Below are positions 9,137 through 18,600 of a stretch of DNA of 64,000 nt, piece by piece (positions within the stretch are counted from its first letter, which is position 1; every line of letters begins with the position of its first letter). Both the position numbers and the translations under genes were made by a program. The stretch is from contig NZ_LSRE01000034.1 of the NCBI RefSeq assembly GCF_001575205.1, positions 165,528 to 229,527 on the forward strand, given 5' to 3'. Under the pieces are notes generated by a model. The model was not told the origin of the DNA and made no database searches. It saw only the letters and a list, made by a program, of their open reading frames with translations. Source of the stretch: Tsukamurella pseudospumae (GTDB taxonomy: Bacteria; Actinomycetota; Actinomycetes; Mycobacteriales; Mycobacteriaceae).

Positions 9137-10654
9137 ATGTCGTTCAACCTGGCGGTCATGCTGCGGGAGTCGGCCTCCGCGACGCCCGACGCTCCGGCCC
9201 TGTACTTCGGCGACCGCGAGATCACCTACCGCGAGGTCGACGAGCAGTCGGGGCGGGTCGCCGCCTCGCTGCTGGAGCGCGGGCTCGCGCCGGGGGACAA
9301 GGTGGCCGTGCAGCTACCGAACCTCCCGGAGTTCGTGCTGGTCTACTTCGGCCTCCTCAAGGCCGGGCTGACGATGGTGCCGCTGAACCCCTTGTTCACC
9401 GCCCGCGAGGTGGCGTACCACGTGGGCGACAGCGACGCGAAGCTGCTCATCGCGTCCGACTTCTCCGCCGAGGCCGCGCTGGCGGGCGCCGCGGAGGCCT
9501 CGGTCGGCGACGTGGTGGTCGTCTCGCTGGGCGCACCGACACCGTCGGGCGCCGTGCCCTTCGCCGAGCTCCTGGCGGAGCCGGACACCGGGGAGATCCA
9601 TCCCACGAGCTCGGACGACACCGCGGTCCTGCTCTACACCTCGGGGACGACGGGGCGCCCCAAGGGCGCCGAACTGACCCACTTCGAGCTCTACATGAAC
9701 TGCACCGTCGCGCCGCAACTGTTCGGCATGCGTGACGACGACGTCGCCCTCGGCGCGCTGCCGCTCTTCCACGTGTTCGGGCTGTCCAGCGTGCTCAACG
9801 CCGCTGTGCGGTGGGGTGGTTCGGTCGCGCTGGTGCCGCGGTTCGAGGCGGGCGCGGTGGTCGACGTGATCGAACGGCGTCGCGTCACCGTGCTGTCCGG
9901 CGTCCCGACGATGTACGTCGCGCTCCTCGGCGAGGACACCGCGGGCCGCGATCTGAGTAGTCTGCGCGCGGCCGTGTCCGGTGGCGCGTCGATCCCCGGC
10001 GGCGTGATCCGGGCCTTCGAGGAGAAGTTCCCGGGCCTGGCGATCCTGGAGGGCTACGGGCTCTCCGAGACCGCGTCGACGGCGACCTTCAACATCAGCG
10101 CGGAAGAGCGCAAGGTGCTCTCCATCGGCAAGCCCATCTGGGGAGTCGAGCTGCGGGCCGTCGATGCCGACGGTGCGGAACTCCCGCCCGGCGCCGACAA
10201 CGTCGGCGAGATCGTGGTCCGCGGGCACAACGTGATGAAGGGCTACTACAAGCGGCCCGAGGCGACCGCCGAGGCATTGCGGAACGGCTGGCTGCACACC
10301 GGAGACCTGGGCTATCGCGACGAGGACGGCTACTTCTTCATCGTCGACCGGCTCAAGGACCTGGTGATCCGCGGCGGCTACAACGTCTACCCGCGCGAGG
10401 TCGAGGAGGTGCTCTACAGCCACCCCGATGTCGTCGAGGCCGCCGTCGTGGGGCGTCCCGACGACCGGCTGGGGGAGGAGGTCGTCGCCTTCGTCGTGCT
10501 CCGGCCTGGCGCGAGCGCCGACGCCGAGGCGCTGACGGACTTCAGCCGCGAACGCCTGGCGGCGTACAAGTACCCGCGCGAGATCCATCTCGTCGCCGAG
10601 CTGCCCAAGGGCGGTACCGGCAAGATCCTCAAGCGGGAGCTGCGCACGCGCTAG
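9137..10654 (+). CDS. Acyl-CoA ligase (FadD-type, ANL superfamily)
   Basis: A 505-residue adenylating enzyme that activates a carboxylic acid to its CoA thioester through an acyl-AMP. The P-loop-like motif LLYTSGTTGRPKGAE lies near residues 165-180, GYGLSETAS near 305, and the hinge region GWLHTGDLGYRDEDG plus DRLKDLVIRGG near 395-415. The catalytic lysine is in GGTGKILKREL at the C-terminus. It is the last gene of the operon, four bases after the lactonase gene, and is followed by a strong terminator. It likely supplies the CoA ester used by the kinase and dehydrogenases. Confidence 0.9.
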   Translation: MSFNLAVMLRESASATPDAPALYFGDREITYREVDEQSGRVAASLLERGLAPGDKVAVQLPNLPEFVLVYFGLLKAGLTMVPLNPLFTAREVAYHVGDSDAKLLIASDFSAEAALAGAAEASVGDVVVVSLGAPTPSGAVPFAELLAEPDTGEIHPTSSDDTAVLLYTSGTTGRPKGAELTHFELYMNCTVAPQLFGMRDDDVALGALPLFHVFGLSSVLNAAVRWGGSVALVPRFEAGAVVDVIERRRVTVLSGVPTMYVALLGEDTAGRDLSSLRAAVSGGASIPGGVIRAFEEKFPGLAILEGYGLSETASTATFNISAEERKVLSIGKPIWGVELRAVDADGAELPPGADNVGEIVVRGHNVMKGYYKRPEATAEALRNGWLHTGDLGYRDEDGYFFIVDRLKDLVIRGGYNVYPREVEEVLYSHPDVVEAAVVGRPDDRLGEEVVAFVVLRPGASADAEALTDFSRERLAAYKYPREIHLVAELPKGGTGKILKRELRTR

Positions 10655-10680
10655 AACCCGATCCCCAAGCCCCATGCCCC

Positions 10681-10708
10681 GGAGCCCCGTCGATCACGAC
10701 GGGGCTCC
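10681..10708. terminator. Bidirectional hairpin terminator
   Basis: Perfect 12-bp inverted repeat (GGAGCCCCGTCG, loop ATCA, CGACGGGGCTCC) between two convergent genes, 27 bases after the ligase stop and 8 bases before the hydrolase stop. There is no U-run, which is common in this phylum. Confidence 0.8.
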
Positions 10709-10716
10709 GCGGCGTC

Positions 10717-11649
10717 TCAGGCGATGACGCGCTCGATGAAGGCGATCAGTTCGGCCGCCACGTCGTCGCGCGTCTCGGGCTCGTTGTGCACCTCGTGCCG
10801 GACGCCGGGGTAGACGCGGGTCCGGACGTCGGGATGTCCCGTGGCGACGAGGCGGTTCGCCACGTGGTAGGCGCCCTCGCCGTAGTTGGCGACCGGATCC
10901 TGGTCGCCGGCGAGGATCAGGACGGGCGTCGTGGACGGCAGGGCCGCGTAGAAGCCGTCGCCGTTCGCGGCGTCGTAGAGGTCGATGAAGCCGCGCAGGA
11001 AGCGGACCGACAGCGGCGCTCCGAAGTTGTTGAACGGGTCCGCCGCGTGGTCGCGGACCACGTCGGGGTCGCGGGCCACCCAGTCCGTCGGGCCCGCGCC
11101 CGCGCCGAACCGGGAGACGAAGCCGTCGAACAGGGTTCCGACGTACTCGAGCGGGGCGGCCCCGGCCTGGTCGGGCTCCGCGGCCAGCGCCGCCCGGTCG
11201 ATGCCCGTGTCGGCACCGGGGATCTGCGCCGCGATGCCGCACAGGACGAGACCGTCGATCTCCGACGGAGACTCGATCGCCGCACCGCGGGCGATCATCG
11301 AGCCCATCGAGTGGCCGAAGGCCACGTACGGCAGGCCCGGGTGACGTGCGCGCACCGTCGCACCGAGTGAACGGGCGTCGGCCACCATGACGTGCCCGGC
11401 GTCGACGCCCGCGTCGCCCCACACGCCCGAGGTCATCGCGGTGGCGCCGTGCCCGGCGTGGTCCTCGGCGGCCACCACGAAGCCCTCGTCGAGGAGCGCG
11501 GTGATCAGCCGCAGGTAGCGGCGGGAGTGCTCGCCGAGACCGTGGATCAGCTGGACGATCGCGCGGGGCTCGCGCACGGGGGTGTAGATCCACGCGCGGA
11601 TCGTGTCGCGGCCGTTCGCGGAGGGGAAATCGGGTTCGAGGAGCGCCAT
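10717..11649 (-). CDS. Alpha/beta hydrolase, monoacylglycerol-lipase-like
   Basis: A 310-residue serine hydrolase. The oxyanion region is LIHGLGEHS, the nucleophile elbow is GHSMG (near residue 114), the acid is probably Asp in GDQDPVANYG, and the base is His in GVRHEVHNE. This is the serine-aspartate-histidine triad of the hydrolase_4/monoglyceride lipase family, which releases fatty acids from monoacylglycerols or related esters. No signal peptide is seen, so it is probably cytoplasmic. It is convergent with the acyl-CoA ligase and divergent from the transporter gene. The ligase and transporter context suggests ester-derived fatty acids as substrates (inference). Confidence 0.88.
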   Translation of the reverse strand: MALLEPDFPSANGRDTIRAWIYTPVREPRAIVQLIHGLGEHSRRYLRLITALLDEGFVVAAEDHAGHGATAMTSGVWGDAGVDAGHVMVADARSLGATVRARHPGLPYVAFGHSMGSMIARGAAIESPSEIDGLVLCGIAAQIPGADTGIDRAALAAEPDQAGAAPLEYVGTLFDGFVSRFGAGAGPTDWVARDPDVVRDHAADPFNNFGAPLSVRFLRGFIDLYDAANGDGFYAALPSTTPVLILAGDQDPVANYGEGAYHVANRLVATGHPDVRTRVYPGVRHEVHNEPETRDDVAAELIAFIERVIA

Positions 11650-11724
11650 GGACCAGTTCTACGTGATCGGTGCGGACATCGCGGCGGAACGGTGCCAGGT
11701 CGCGGAAACACCACGCCATCTGCA

Positions 11725-11738
11725 TAAGCAAACGCTTA
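11725..11738. promoter_or_regulatory. Candidate TetR-type operator
   Basis: Palindrome TAAGC-AAAC-GCTTA in the divergent intergenic region between the hydrolase and the transporter, just upstream of a -35-like TTGACA. A TetR regulator is encoded two genes downstream, so this is its most likely binding site (inference). Confidence 0.45.
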
Positions 11739-11756
11739 GCGATTTCTCGAAAGCGG

Positions 11757-11785
11757 TTGACACGAACGTCAACGTCAAGCATTCT
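11757..11785 (+). promoter_or_regulatory. Candidate sigma-70 promoter of the transporter operon
   Basis: A TTGACA -35 hexamer at 11757-11762, 17 bases of spacer and a weak -10 (CATTCT) at 11780-11785, 38 bases upstream of the transporter ATG. The palindrome at 11725-11738 lies just upstream of the -35. Confidence 0.4.
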
Positions 11786-11822
11786 CTGTGGTGGGGATCA
11801 CAACGTTCACGAAGGGTTATCC

Positions 11823-13205
11823 ATGACACAGACCAGCGAGTCCGGTGCGGTCGTGCCGGTGAAGAAGTCGCACGGCAAACTCCTCACCGCCGGGCTGATC
11901 AGCAGCTCGATCGAGTGGTACGACTTCTTCGTCTACGGCACCGCCGCCGCCCTCGTGTTCGACAAGGTCTTCTTCCCGGACCTGTCGCCGCTGATGGGCA
12001 CCCTGATGGCCTTCGCCACGTTCTCGGTCGGCTTCATCGCCCGGCCGCTCGGCGGCATCCTCGCCGGCCACTTCGGCGACAAGATCGGCCGCAAGCCGAT
12101 GCTCATCTGGTGCCTCACCGCGATGGGCGCGGCCACCTTCCTCATCGGCTGCCTGCCGACCGCCTCGGCGATCGGCTCGCTCGCGCCGATCCTGCTGGTG
12201 ACGCTGCGATTCGTACAGGGCCTCGCCTGCGGTGGCCAGTGGGGCGGCGTGGTACTGCTGCTGACCGAGTCCGCCGGTCCGAAGAAGCGCGGCTTCGCCG
12301 GCACCTTCGGCCAGATGGGCGTCCCGCTGGGCCTGCTCATGGGCAACCTGATGATGATCCTGATGAACAGCATCCTCGACGATGCCGCGTTCCTCAGCTG
12401 GGGCTGGCGCGTGCCGTTCTGGGCCAGCGCGGTGCTCGTGCCCGTCGTGATGTACATCCACAACAAGATCGAGGACTCGCCCGAGTTCCTCGCCCTGCAG
12501 CAGGAGGTCGCGGCGAAGAACGCCGGCAAGGAGGCGGTCGCGGCGGCGCCGCTGTCCGAGGCCGTCCGCTTCCATTGGGGCAAGATCCTGCTCGGCGCGG
12601 GCCTGCTGGCCGGCACCAACTCCGCCTTCTACGTCTCCATCGCGGGCTTCGTCAGCTACGGCAGCAAGAAGCCCTCCGCGGGCGGCCTCGGCATGAGCAG
12701 CAACTCCATCCTGATGTGCGTCCTCGTGACCTCCGTCGTGATGCCGCTGGTGATCATGGCCGCGGGCGCGGTCTCCGACCGGGTGGGGCGCCGTCCGCTG
12801 ATCCTCGTCGGCGCCGCCGTCCTCATGGTCTGGGCGTTCCCGTTCTTCTGGCTCGCGGAGACCACCAACATCGGTCTGCTGCTGGTCGCGATGTTCGTCT
12901 CGAGCTTCGGACAGGCGCTCACCTACGGCCCGCTCGCCGCGTTCATGGCGGAGCTGTTCGAACCGCGGATCCGCTACTCGGGAGCCTCGCTGGCCTACCA
13001 GCTCGCGGCCGTCGGCGTCTCGGGCGTGGCGCCGCTCATCATGACCGCGATCATCGCCGAGACCCGGTCGACCACCTTCGTCTCGGTGTACCTCGCGGCG
13101 ATGGGCCTGGTCACGCTGGCCAGCGCGTACTTCCTCACGGAGACGAACGGCAAGGCCGTCCGCGAGGATCCGGAGGCCGTGCCCGGCGTCCCGGCATCGG
13201 CGTGA
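11823..13205 (+). CDS. MFS transporter, metabolite:H+ symporter (MHS) family
   Basis: A 460-residue inner-membrane protein with about 12 hydrophobic segments. The N-terminus SSIEWYDFFVYGTAAAL and the loop GHFGDKIGRKPML are hallmarks of the MHS branch (KgtP/ProP/ShiA-like). A second DRVGRRPL loop lies between helices 8 and 9. MHS proteins import carboxylates, osmolytes or aromatic acids with protons. Its placement ahead of a TetR regulator, an acyl-CoA ligase and an acyl-CoA carboxylase suggests uptake of the acid activated by those enzymes. ATG 11823 was preferred over upstream in-frame codons because the conserved sequence begins there. Confidence 0.88.
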   Translation: MTQTSESGAVVPVKKSHGKLLTAGLISSSIEWYDFFVYGTAAALVFDKVFFPDLSPLMGTLMAFATFSVGFIARPLGGILAGHFGDKIGRKPMLIWCLTAMGAATFLIGCLPTASAIGSLAPILLVTLRFVQGLACGGQWGGVVLLLTESAGPKKRGFAGTFGQMGVPLGLLMGNLMMILMNSILDDAAFLSWGWRVPFWASAVLVPVVMYIHNKIEDSPEFLALQQEVAAKNAGKEAVAAAPLSEAVRFHWGKILLGAGLLAGTNSAFYVSIAGFVSYGSKKPSAGGLGMSSNSILMCVLVTSVVMPLVIMAAGAVSDRVGRRPLILVGAAVLMVWAFPFFWLAETTNIGLLLVAMFVSSFGQALTYGPLAAFMAELFEPRIRYSGASLAYQLAAVGVSGVAPLIMTAIIAETRSTTFVSVYLAAMGLVTLASAYFLTETNGKAVREDPEAVPGVPASA

Positions 13206-13251
13206 CGCGTCCCCGGCGTCCTTGAAGGTCCGAGCGGAGCCGAGCAGACTC

Positions 13252-13890
13252 GTGAGCGTGACGATCAGCGAATCGCAGGAGCGGGCCCGCGCCAACCGCA
13301 AGGACGCCGGGGGAGCCCGCCGGGAGGAACTCCTCCGGGCGGCGGCCGAGTGCTTCGACGACCTCGGCTACGCGGCCACCACCGTCGAGCTCATCGCGGC
13401 CCGCGCACAGACCTCGCGGCCCACGTTCTACGCCTACTTCCGGTCCAAGGACGAGATCCTGTTGGCCCTCGTGGACCGGGTCGCGGCCGAGCTCGAGGCG
13501 ACGCAGTCGCTCGCGGGGATCGACACCACGGACCCGCGCGAGGTCATCGCCGCGACGATGCGGGCCTACGCCGACGGGGTGTTCGCGAACGGCGGCCTGG
13601 TCGCTCTGTTCGACGCGATGGCACCGGTCCGCGACGACGTGGCCGTGATCTGGGAGCGGATGATCCGGCGCACTCACCGCCGCTACACCGCCTACCTCGC
13701 GGCGCTCGATCCCGGCACCGTCGACCTGTGCCTCGAGCCCGCGGCCCTGGTCCGCATCCTCAACGACATCATCCACCACGGCGCGAAGCGCGTGGCCCGC
13801 GGCAGTGCGGCCGAGCGCGAGCGCTTCATCGCGGACCAGATCCGCGTCGCAGAGCGATTGATCGGCATCCGAGAGGTGCCGGTCGGCTAA
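13252..13890 (+). CDS. TetR-family transcriptional regulator
   Basis: About 212 residues from GTG 13252 (an in-frame TTG at 13222 would add ten). The N-terminal helix-turn-helix is clear: REELLRAAAECFDDLGYAAT, then VELIAARAQTSRPTFYAYF. The C-terminal ligand domain is unassigned. TetR proteins usually repress neighbouring operons until an effector binds, often an acyl-CoA in catabolic clusters. The palindrome at 11725-11738 is the candidate operator, so it probably controls the transporter-ligase-carboxylase operon and perhaps the divergent hydrolase. Effector unknown. Confidence 0.87.
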   Translation: MSVTISESQERARANRKDAGGARREELLRAAAECFDDLGYAATTVELIAARAQTSRPTFYAYFRSKDEILLALVDRVAAELEATQSLAGIDTTDPREVIAATMRAYADGVFANGGLVALFDAMAPVRDDVAVIWERMIRRTHRRYTAYLAALDPGTVDLCLEPAALVRILNDIIHHGAKRVARGSAAERERFIADQIRVAERLIGIREVPVG

Positions 13891-13898
13891 GGAGAAGC

Positions 13899-15632
13899 AT
13901 GTCCGACACGATCACCGACGGTGCCGCCGCGCTCGACGCCGCCGCTGAGGAGATCCGCGCGCTGCGCCTGCGGAACTGGCCGGCGCAGGTGCCGCGCACC
14001 GTCGAATACCCCGCCGGCGCGCCGGCGATGGTCGAGCACCTGCGGCACTGGGCGCAGCAGCGCCCGGACACCGTCGCGATCGCCTTCTACGGGCGGGAGG
14101 TGACCTACGCGGAGTACGACGACCTGTCCGACCGGTTCGCCGGACTGCTGGCCGAGTACGGGGTGCGGCCGGGTGACGCGGTGGGTGTGTACCTGGGCAA
14201 CTGCCCGCAGTTCGCCATCGCCATGCTCGGGATCCTCAAGCTCGGTGCCGTCCACGTCCCCGTCAATCCGTTGCTGAAGGGGCGTGAGCTGCAGCACGAG
14301 CTGGAGGACGCCGGTGTGGGCGTGCTCCTGGCCCAGACGGACCTGCTGGACCTGGTGCAGTCCGTGCGCGCGCAGACGCCCGTGCACACCGTGATAGCCA
14401 CGGCCGTGGGCGATCTCCTCGACGGCACAGCGCCGTTCGCCGATGCGCTGCCGCCCTTCGACACCGCGCCGGACCCGCGCAGCGACTGGCACCGCGTGGC
14501 CGCAGTCGCGCCCGCGCCGATCCGTGGATCGGACCCCGACGCGCTCGCCGCGCTGAACTACACCGGGGGCACCACGGGTCTGCCGAAGGGGTGCGAGCAC
14601 ACGCAGCGGCACATGGCCTACACCGCCGCCACCGCGACGCTCGCGGGCGGCGCGCCGGTGGGGGACCCCGTCGCGGTCGGCCTGAACTTCCTGCCCGTGT
14701 TCTGGATCGCCGGAGAGGATTTCGGCATCCTCAAGCCGCTGATCAACGGCCAGACGGTGGTACTCCTGACCCGTTGGGACCCGGTCGCCGTCGCGGCGCT
14801 CGTCGCCCGCTACGCGGTCACCGACCTCGTGGGCACCGTCGACAACTACGTCGAGCTGATGGAACTCCCGGGTTTCGACGGCGCCGCGTTCGGCACCGTC
14901 GTCAACCCCCTCGCGGTCTCCTTCGTGCTCAAGCTGACCCCGGAGCTGCGCGCCCGGTGGCGCGGGCTGACCGGCGGGACGCTCCGCGAGGCCTCCTACG
15001 GCATGACCGAGACGCACACCGCCGACACCTTCACCCTGGGCTTCCAGGACGACGACCGGGACCTCACGGCCGACCCCGTGTTCTGCGGACTTCCCGTGCC
15101 CGGCACGGACATCCTGATCGTGGACGCCGACGGTGCGCCCGTCCCCGTCGGCGGGACCGGGGAGATCGTCGTGCGGAGCCAGTCCATCCTCACTGCATAC
15201 CACCGCCGCCCCCAGGCCACCGCCGAGGCGATCCGCGACGGCTGGCTGCACACCGGTGACGTCGGCAGGCTCGACGAGTGGGGCGCGGTGCACTATCTCG
15301 CTCGCACGAAGGAGATGATCAAGGTGAACGGCATGTCGGTCTTCCCGTCGGAGGTGGAGGCGTTGCTCAAGGATCACCCGGCCATCGGCGCGGTGTCCGT
15401 GGTCCCGCGCCCCGACGCCCGGAAGGGGCAGGTGCCCCTGGCGTTCGTCGTGGCGGAGGGACGGGTCGACGTCGCCGAGCTGCGGGCGTGGTCCCGGGAG
15501 AACATGGCGGCCTACAAGGTTCCCGATTTCGTCGTGGTGGATTCGCTGCCGATGACGGCAACCGGGAAGATCCGCAAGGGTGATCTGTTCGAGCGCGCGG
15601 CGGCACTGGCCGCCGAGGGGGAGTCGAAGTGA
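13899..15632 (+). CDS. Acyl-CoA ligase (ANL superfamily)
   Basis: A 577-residue adenylating ligase. Motifs: LNYTGGTTGLPKGCEHT (AMP-binding, near residue 220), ASYGMTETHTAD, GWLHTGDVGRLDEWG and RTKEMIKVNGMSVFPSEVEAL, with the catalytic Lys in TATGKIRKGDL. The ribosome site GGAG lies 5 bases before the ATG. It is about 70 residues longer than the ligase ending at 10654 because of an N-terminal extension. Translation is coupled to the carboxylase gene (its stop overlaps the downstream GTG), which implies that its acyl-CoA product is the carboxylase substrate. Confidence 0.9.
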   Translation: MSDTITDGAAALDAAAEEIRALRLRNWPAQVPRTVEYPAGAPAMVEHLRHWAQQRPDTVAIAFYGREVTYAEYDDLSDRFAGLLAEYGVRPGDAVGVYLGNCPQFAIAMLGILKLGAVHVPVNPLLKGRELQHELEDAGVGVLLAQTDLLDLVQSVRAQTPVHTVIATAVGDLLDGTAPFADALPPFDTAPDPRSDWHRVAAVAPAPIRGSDPDALAALNYTGGTTGLPKGCEHTQRHMAYTAATATLAGGAPVGDPVAVGLNFLPVFWIAGEDFGILKPLINGQTVVLLTRWDPVAVAALVARYAVTDLVGTVDNYVELMELPGFDGAAFGTVVNPLAVSFVLKLTPELRARWRGLTGGTLREASYGMTETHTADTFTLGFQDDDRDLTADPVFCGLPVPGTDILIVDADGAPVPVGGTGEIVVRSQSILTAYHRRPQATAEAIRDGWLHTGDVGRLDEWGAVHYLARTKEMIKVNGMSVFPSEVEALLKDHPAIGAVSVVPRPDARKGQVPLAFVVAEGRVDVAELRAWSRENMAAYKVPDFVVVDSLPMTATGKIRKGDLFERAAALAAEGESK

Positions 15633-18600
15633 AACTGCTCATCGCGAACCGGGGCGAGATCGCGCTGCGGATCATCCGCACGGCACGGGATCTGGGCGTC
15701 CCCACCGTGGCGGTGTACGCCGCGGACGACGCCGACACCCCGCACGTCGCCGCGGCCGATGACGCCGTGGCGCTGGACGGATCCGGCCCTGCGGCGTACC
15801 TGGACGTCGACGCCGTGCTCGCGGCCGCCGCGCGGACCGGGGCCGACGCCGTGCACCCGGGCTACGGATTCCTCGCCGAGAACGCGGGCTTCGCCGCGGC
15901 GTGTGCCGACGCCGGGCTCGTCTTCGTCGGCCCGGCCCCGGAGGTGCTGCGCGCCTTCGGTGACAAGGCCGCCGCCCGAGCGGCCGCCGTCGCGGCGGGC
16001 GTTCCCGTGCCCGCCGCCACCGACGGCGGCGCCGACCTCGCGACGGTGCGAGCGTTCGCCGCCGGCCGCCCGAGCGGCGTCATGATCAAGGCCGTCGCCG
16101 GTGGCGGCGGGCGCGGCATGCGGGCCGTCCTGCCCGGGCCGCGGTTCGAGGACGACCTCGAATCCGCATACCGCGCCTGCGTTTCCGAGGCCGAGTTGGG
16201 CTTCGGCGACGGCCGGGTCTTCGCGGAGGAACTGCAGACCGGGGCCCGGCACATCGAGGTGCAGATCGTCGGCGACGGGCAGAGCGCCCTCGCGCTCGGC
16301 GACCGGGACTGCAGCGTGCAGCGCCGCAACCAGAAACTGATCGAGATCGCGCCGGCGCCCGCACTGACCGACGAGCTGCGGAATTCCCTGCACGGCCACG
16401 CCGCCCGCCTGTGCGCCGCGGCCGGGTACCGCGGCCTCGCGACCGTCGAATTCCTCGTGCGGGACGCTGCGGCAGTGTTCCTGGAGGTCAATCCGCGGAT
16501 CCAGGTGGAGCACACCGTGACCGAGGAGGTCACCGGCGTCGACCTGGTGGCCGCGCAGCTCGCCCTCGCCGACGGCGCCGCGCTCGCCTCGGTGGGCCTG
16601 CCCGACGGCATCACCTGCCGCGACGGGATCGTCACCGGCGCACCGGCCGCCGCGCTCGGGACCGCGGTGCAGGCGCGCGTCAACCTCGAGGTGCCGCAGC
16701 CCGACGGGACCGTCCTCCCGTCGGCGGGGGAGCTCACCGGGTACACGCCCCCGACGGGGCCCGGTGTGCGCGTGGACGGCTACGGCAGGCCCGGCCTGAC
16801 CACTTCGGCCCGGTACGACTCCCTGCTCGCGAAGGTGATCGTGCGCGCGGCGACCGCGGAGCGCGCCTTCGCCAAGCTCGACGCGGCGCTGGGGGAGTTC
16901 GTCATCGACGGCCCCGGAACCACCATCGCGCTGCTGCGCGCCGTGCTCGCGGACGCCGAATTCCGTTCGGGCCCCGTCGATACGGGCTACCTCAGCCGCC
17001 GGATCGCGGAACTCGCGCCCGCGGTGGACGCGGGCCCGGCACCGTCGGTCGATCTCGACGGTGACGTCCTGGTCGCGACGATGACGGGCACCGTCGTCGC
17101 CGTGGCGGAGGAGGGCGCGACCGCCGAACCGGGCACCGCACTGGTCGTCCTCGAGGCGATGAAAATGGAGCACGAGCAGGTGCTGGCGGTGCCGGTCACC
17201 GTCGGCGAGGTGCTCGTGCGACCCGGGCAGACCGTGAGCGCGGGGACGCCGCTCGTGGCGTACACGCCGGCGGACGGCTCGAGCGGCAGCGGCGCCGGCG
17301 GGGACGAGCAGGACCTCGACCGGTCCCGCGCGGACCTCGACGAGGTGCGTGAGCGACACCGTGTGACCCGCGACGAGGGCCGCCCGGACGCCGTGGCCAA
17401 GCGGCGGAAGATCGGGCGGCGCACCGCGCGCGAGAACATCGACGACCTCGTGGACGAGGGCAGCTTCACCGAGTACGGGGCGCTGCTCCTGCCGGCGCAG
17501 CGCGCCCGCCGGTCCGAGGAGGACCTGATCGCCACCGGCGCCGCGGACGGCCTGATCGGCGGCCTCGCCACGATCGACGGCACCGAGGCGATGGTGATCT
17601 CCTACGACTACACGGTGCTGGCCGGCACGCAGGGCTGGCGCAACCACGCCAAGACCGACCGGCTCATCGATGTGGCGGAGCGTCGCGGCGTCCCGATCGT
17701 GCTCTTCGCCGAGGGCGGCGGAGGCAGGCCCGGCGACACCGACCTGGACATCGTTGCGGGCCTGGACGTCCCGACCTTCCGCTCGCTCGGCGCGTTGCGC
17801 GGGCGGGTTCCGCTGATCGCGGTGGTCTCAGGACGCTGCTTCGCGGGGAACGCCGCGCTCGCGGGCATCTGCGACGTGATCATCGTCACGCCGGACGCGA
17901 ACATCGGCATGGGCGGCCCGGCCATGATCTCCGGGGGCGGGCTCGGCGAGTTCCGCCCGGAGGCGATCGGTCCGATCGACGTGCAGCGCCGCAACGGCGT
18001 CGTGCACGTCGTCGCGGACGACGAGGTGCAGGCGGTTCGGCAGGCGCGGAGGTACCTCGGCTACTTCGCGGGCCCGGTCGACGACTGGACCGCCCCCGAT
18101 CCGCGCAGGGCTCGGCATGTGGTGCCCGAGAACCGCTTGCGCGCCTACGACGTCCGCGCCGCGATCGCCGCGATCGTCGACGAGGACTCCGTCCTGGAGC
18201 TGCGCCGCGACTACGGGGTCGGCGTCATCACGGCGCTGGTGCGGGTGGAGGGCGTGCCCTACGCCCTCATCGCCAACAGCACCCGGCACCTGGGCGGTGC
18301 CATCGATGCCGAGGGCGCCGACAAGCTCGGGGACTTCCTGGAACTGGCGCAGGCGCACGGGCTTCCGGTGGTCTCGCTCTGCGACACCCCGGGGTTCATG
18401 GTGGGCCCCGACGCCGAGGAACAGGCGACGGTACGCCGCTTCTCCCGGCTCTTCGTGCTCGGGGCCCGGTTGACGGTCCCGCTCGGAGTGTTCGTGCTGC
18501 GCAAGGGATACGGTCTCGGCGCCATGGCGATGACCGGCGGCAGCTTCCACGCCCCGCAGTTCACCGTCGCCTGGCCGACCGGCGAGATCGGCGGCATGGG

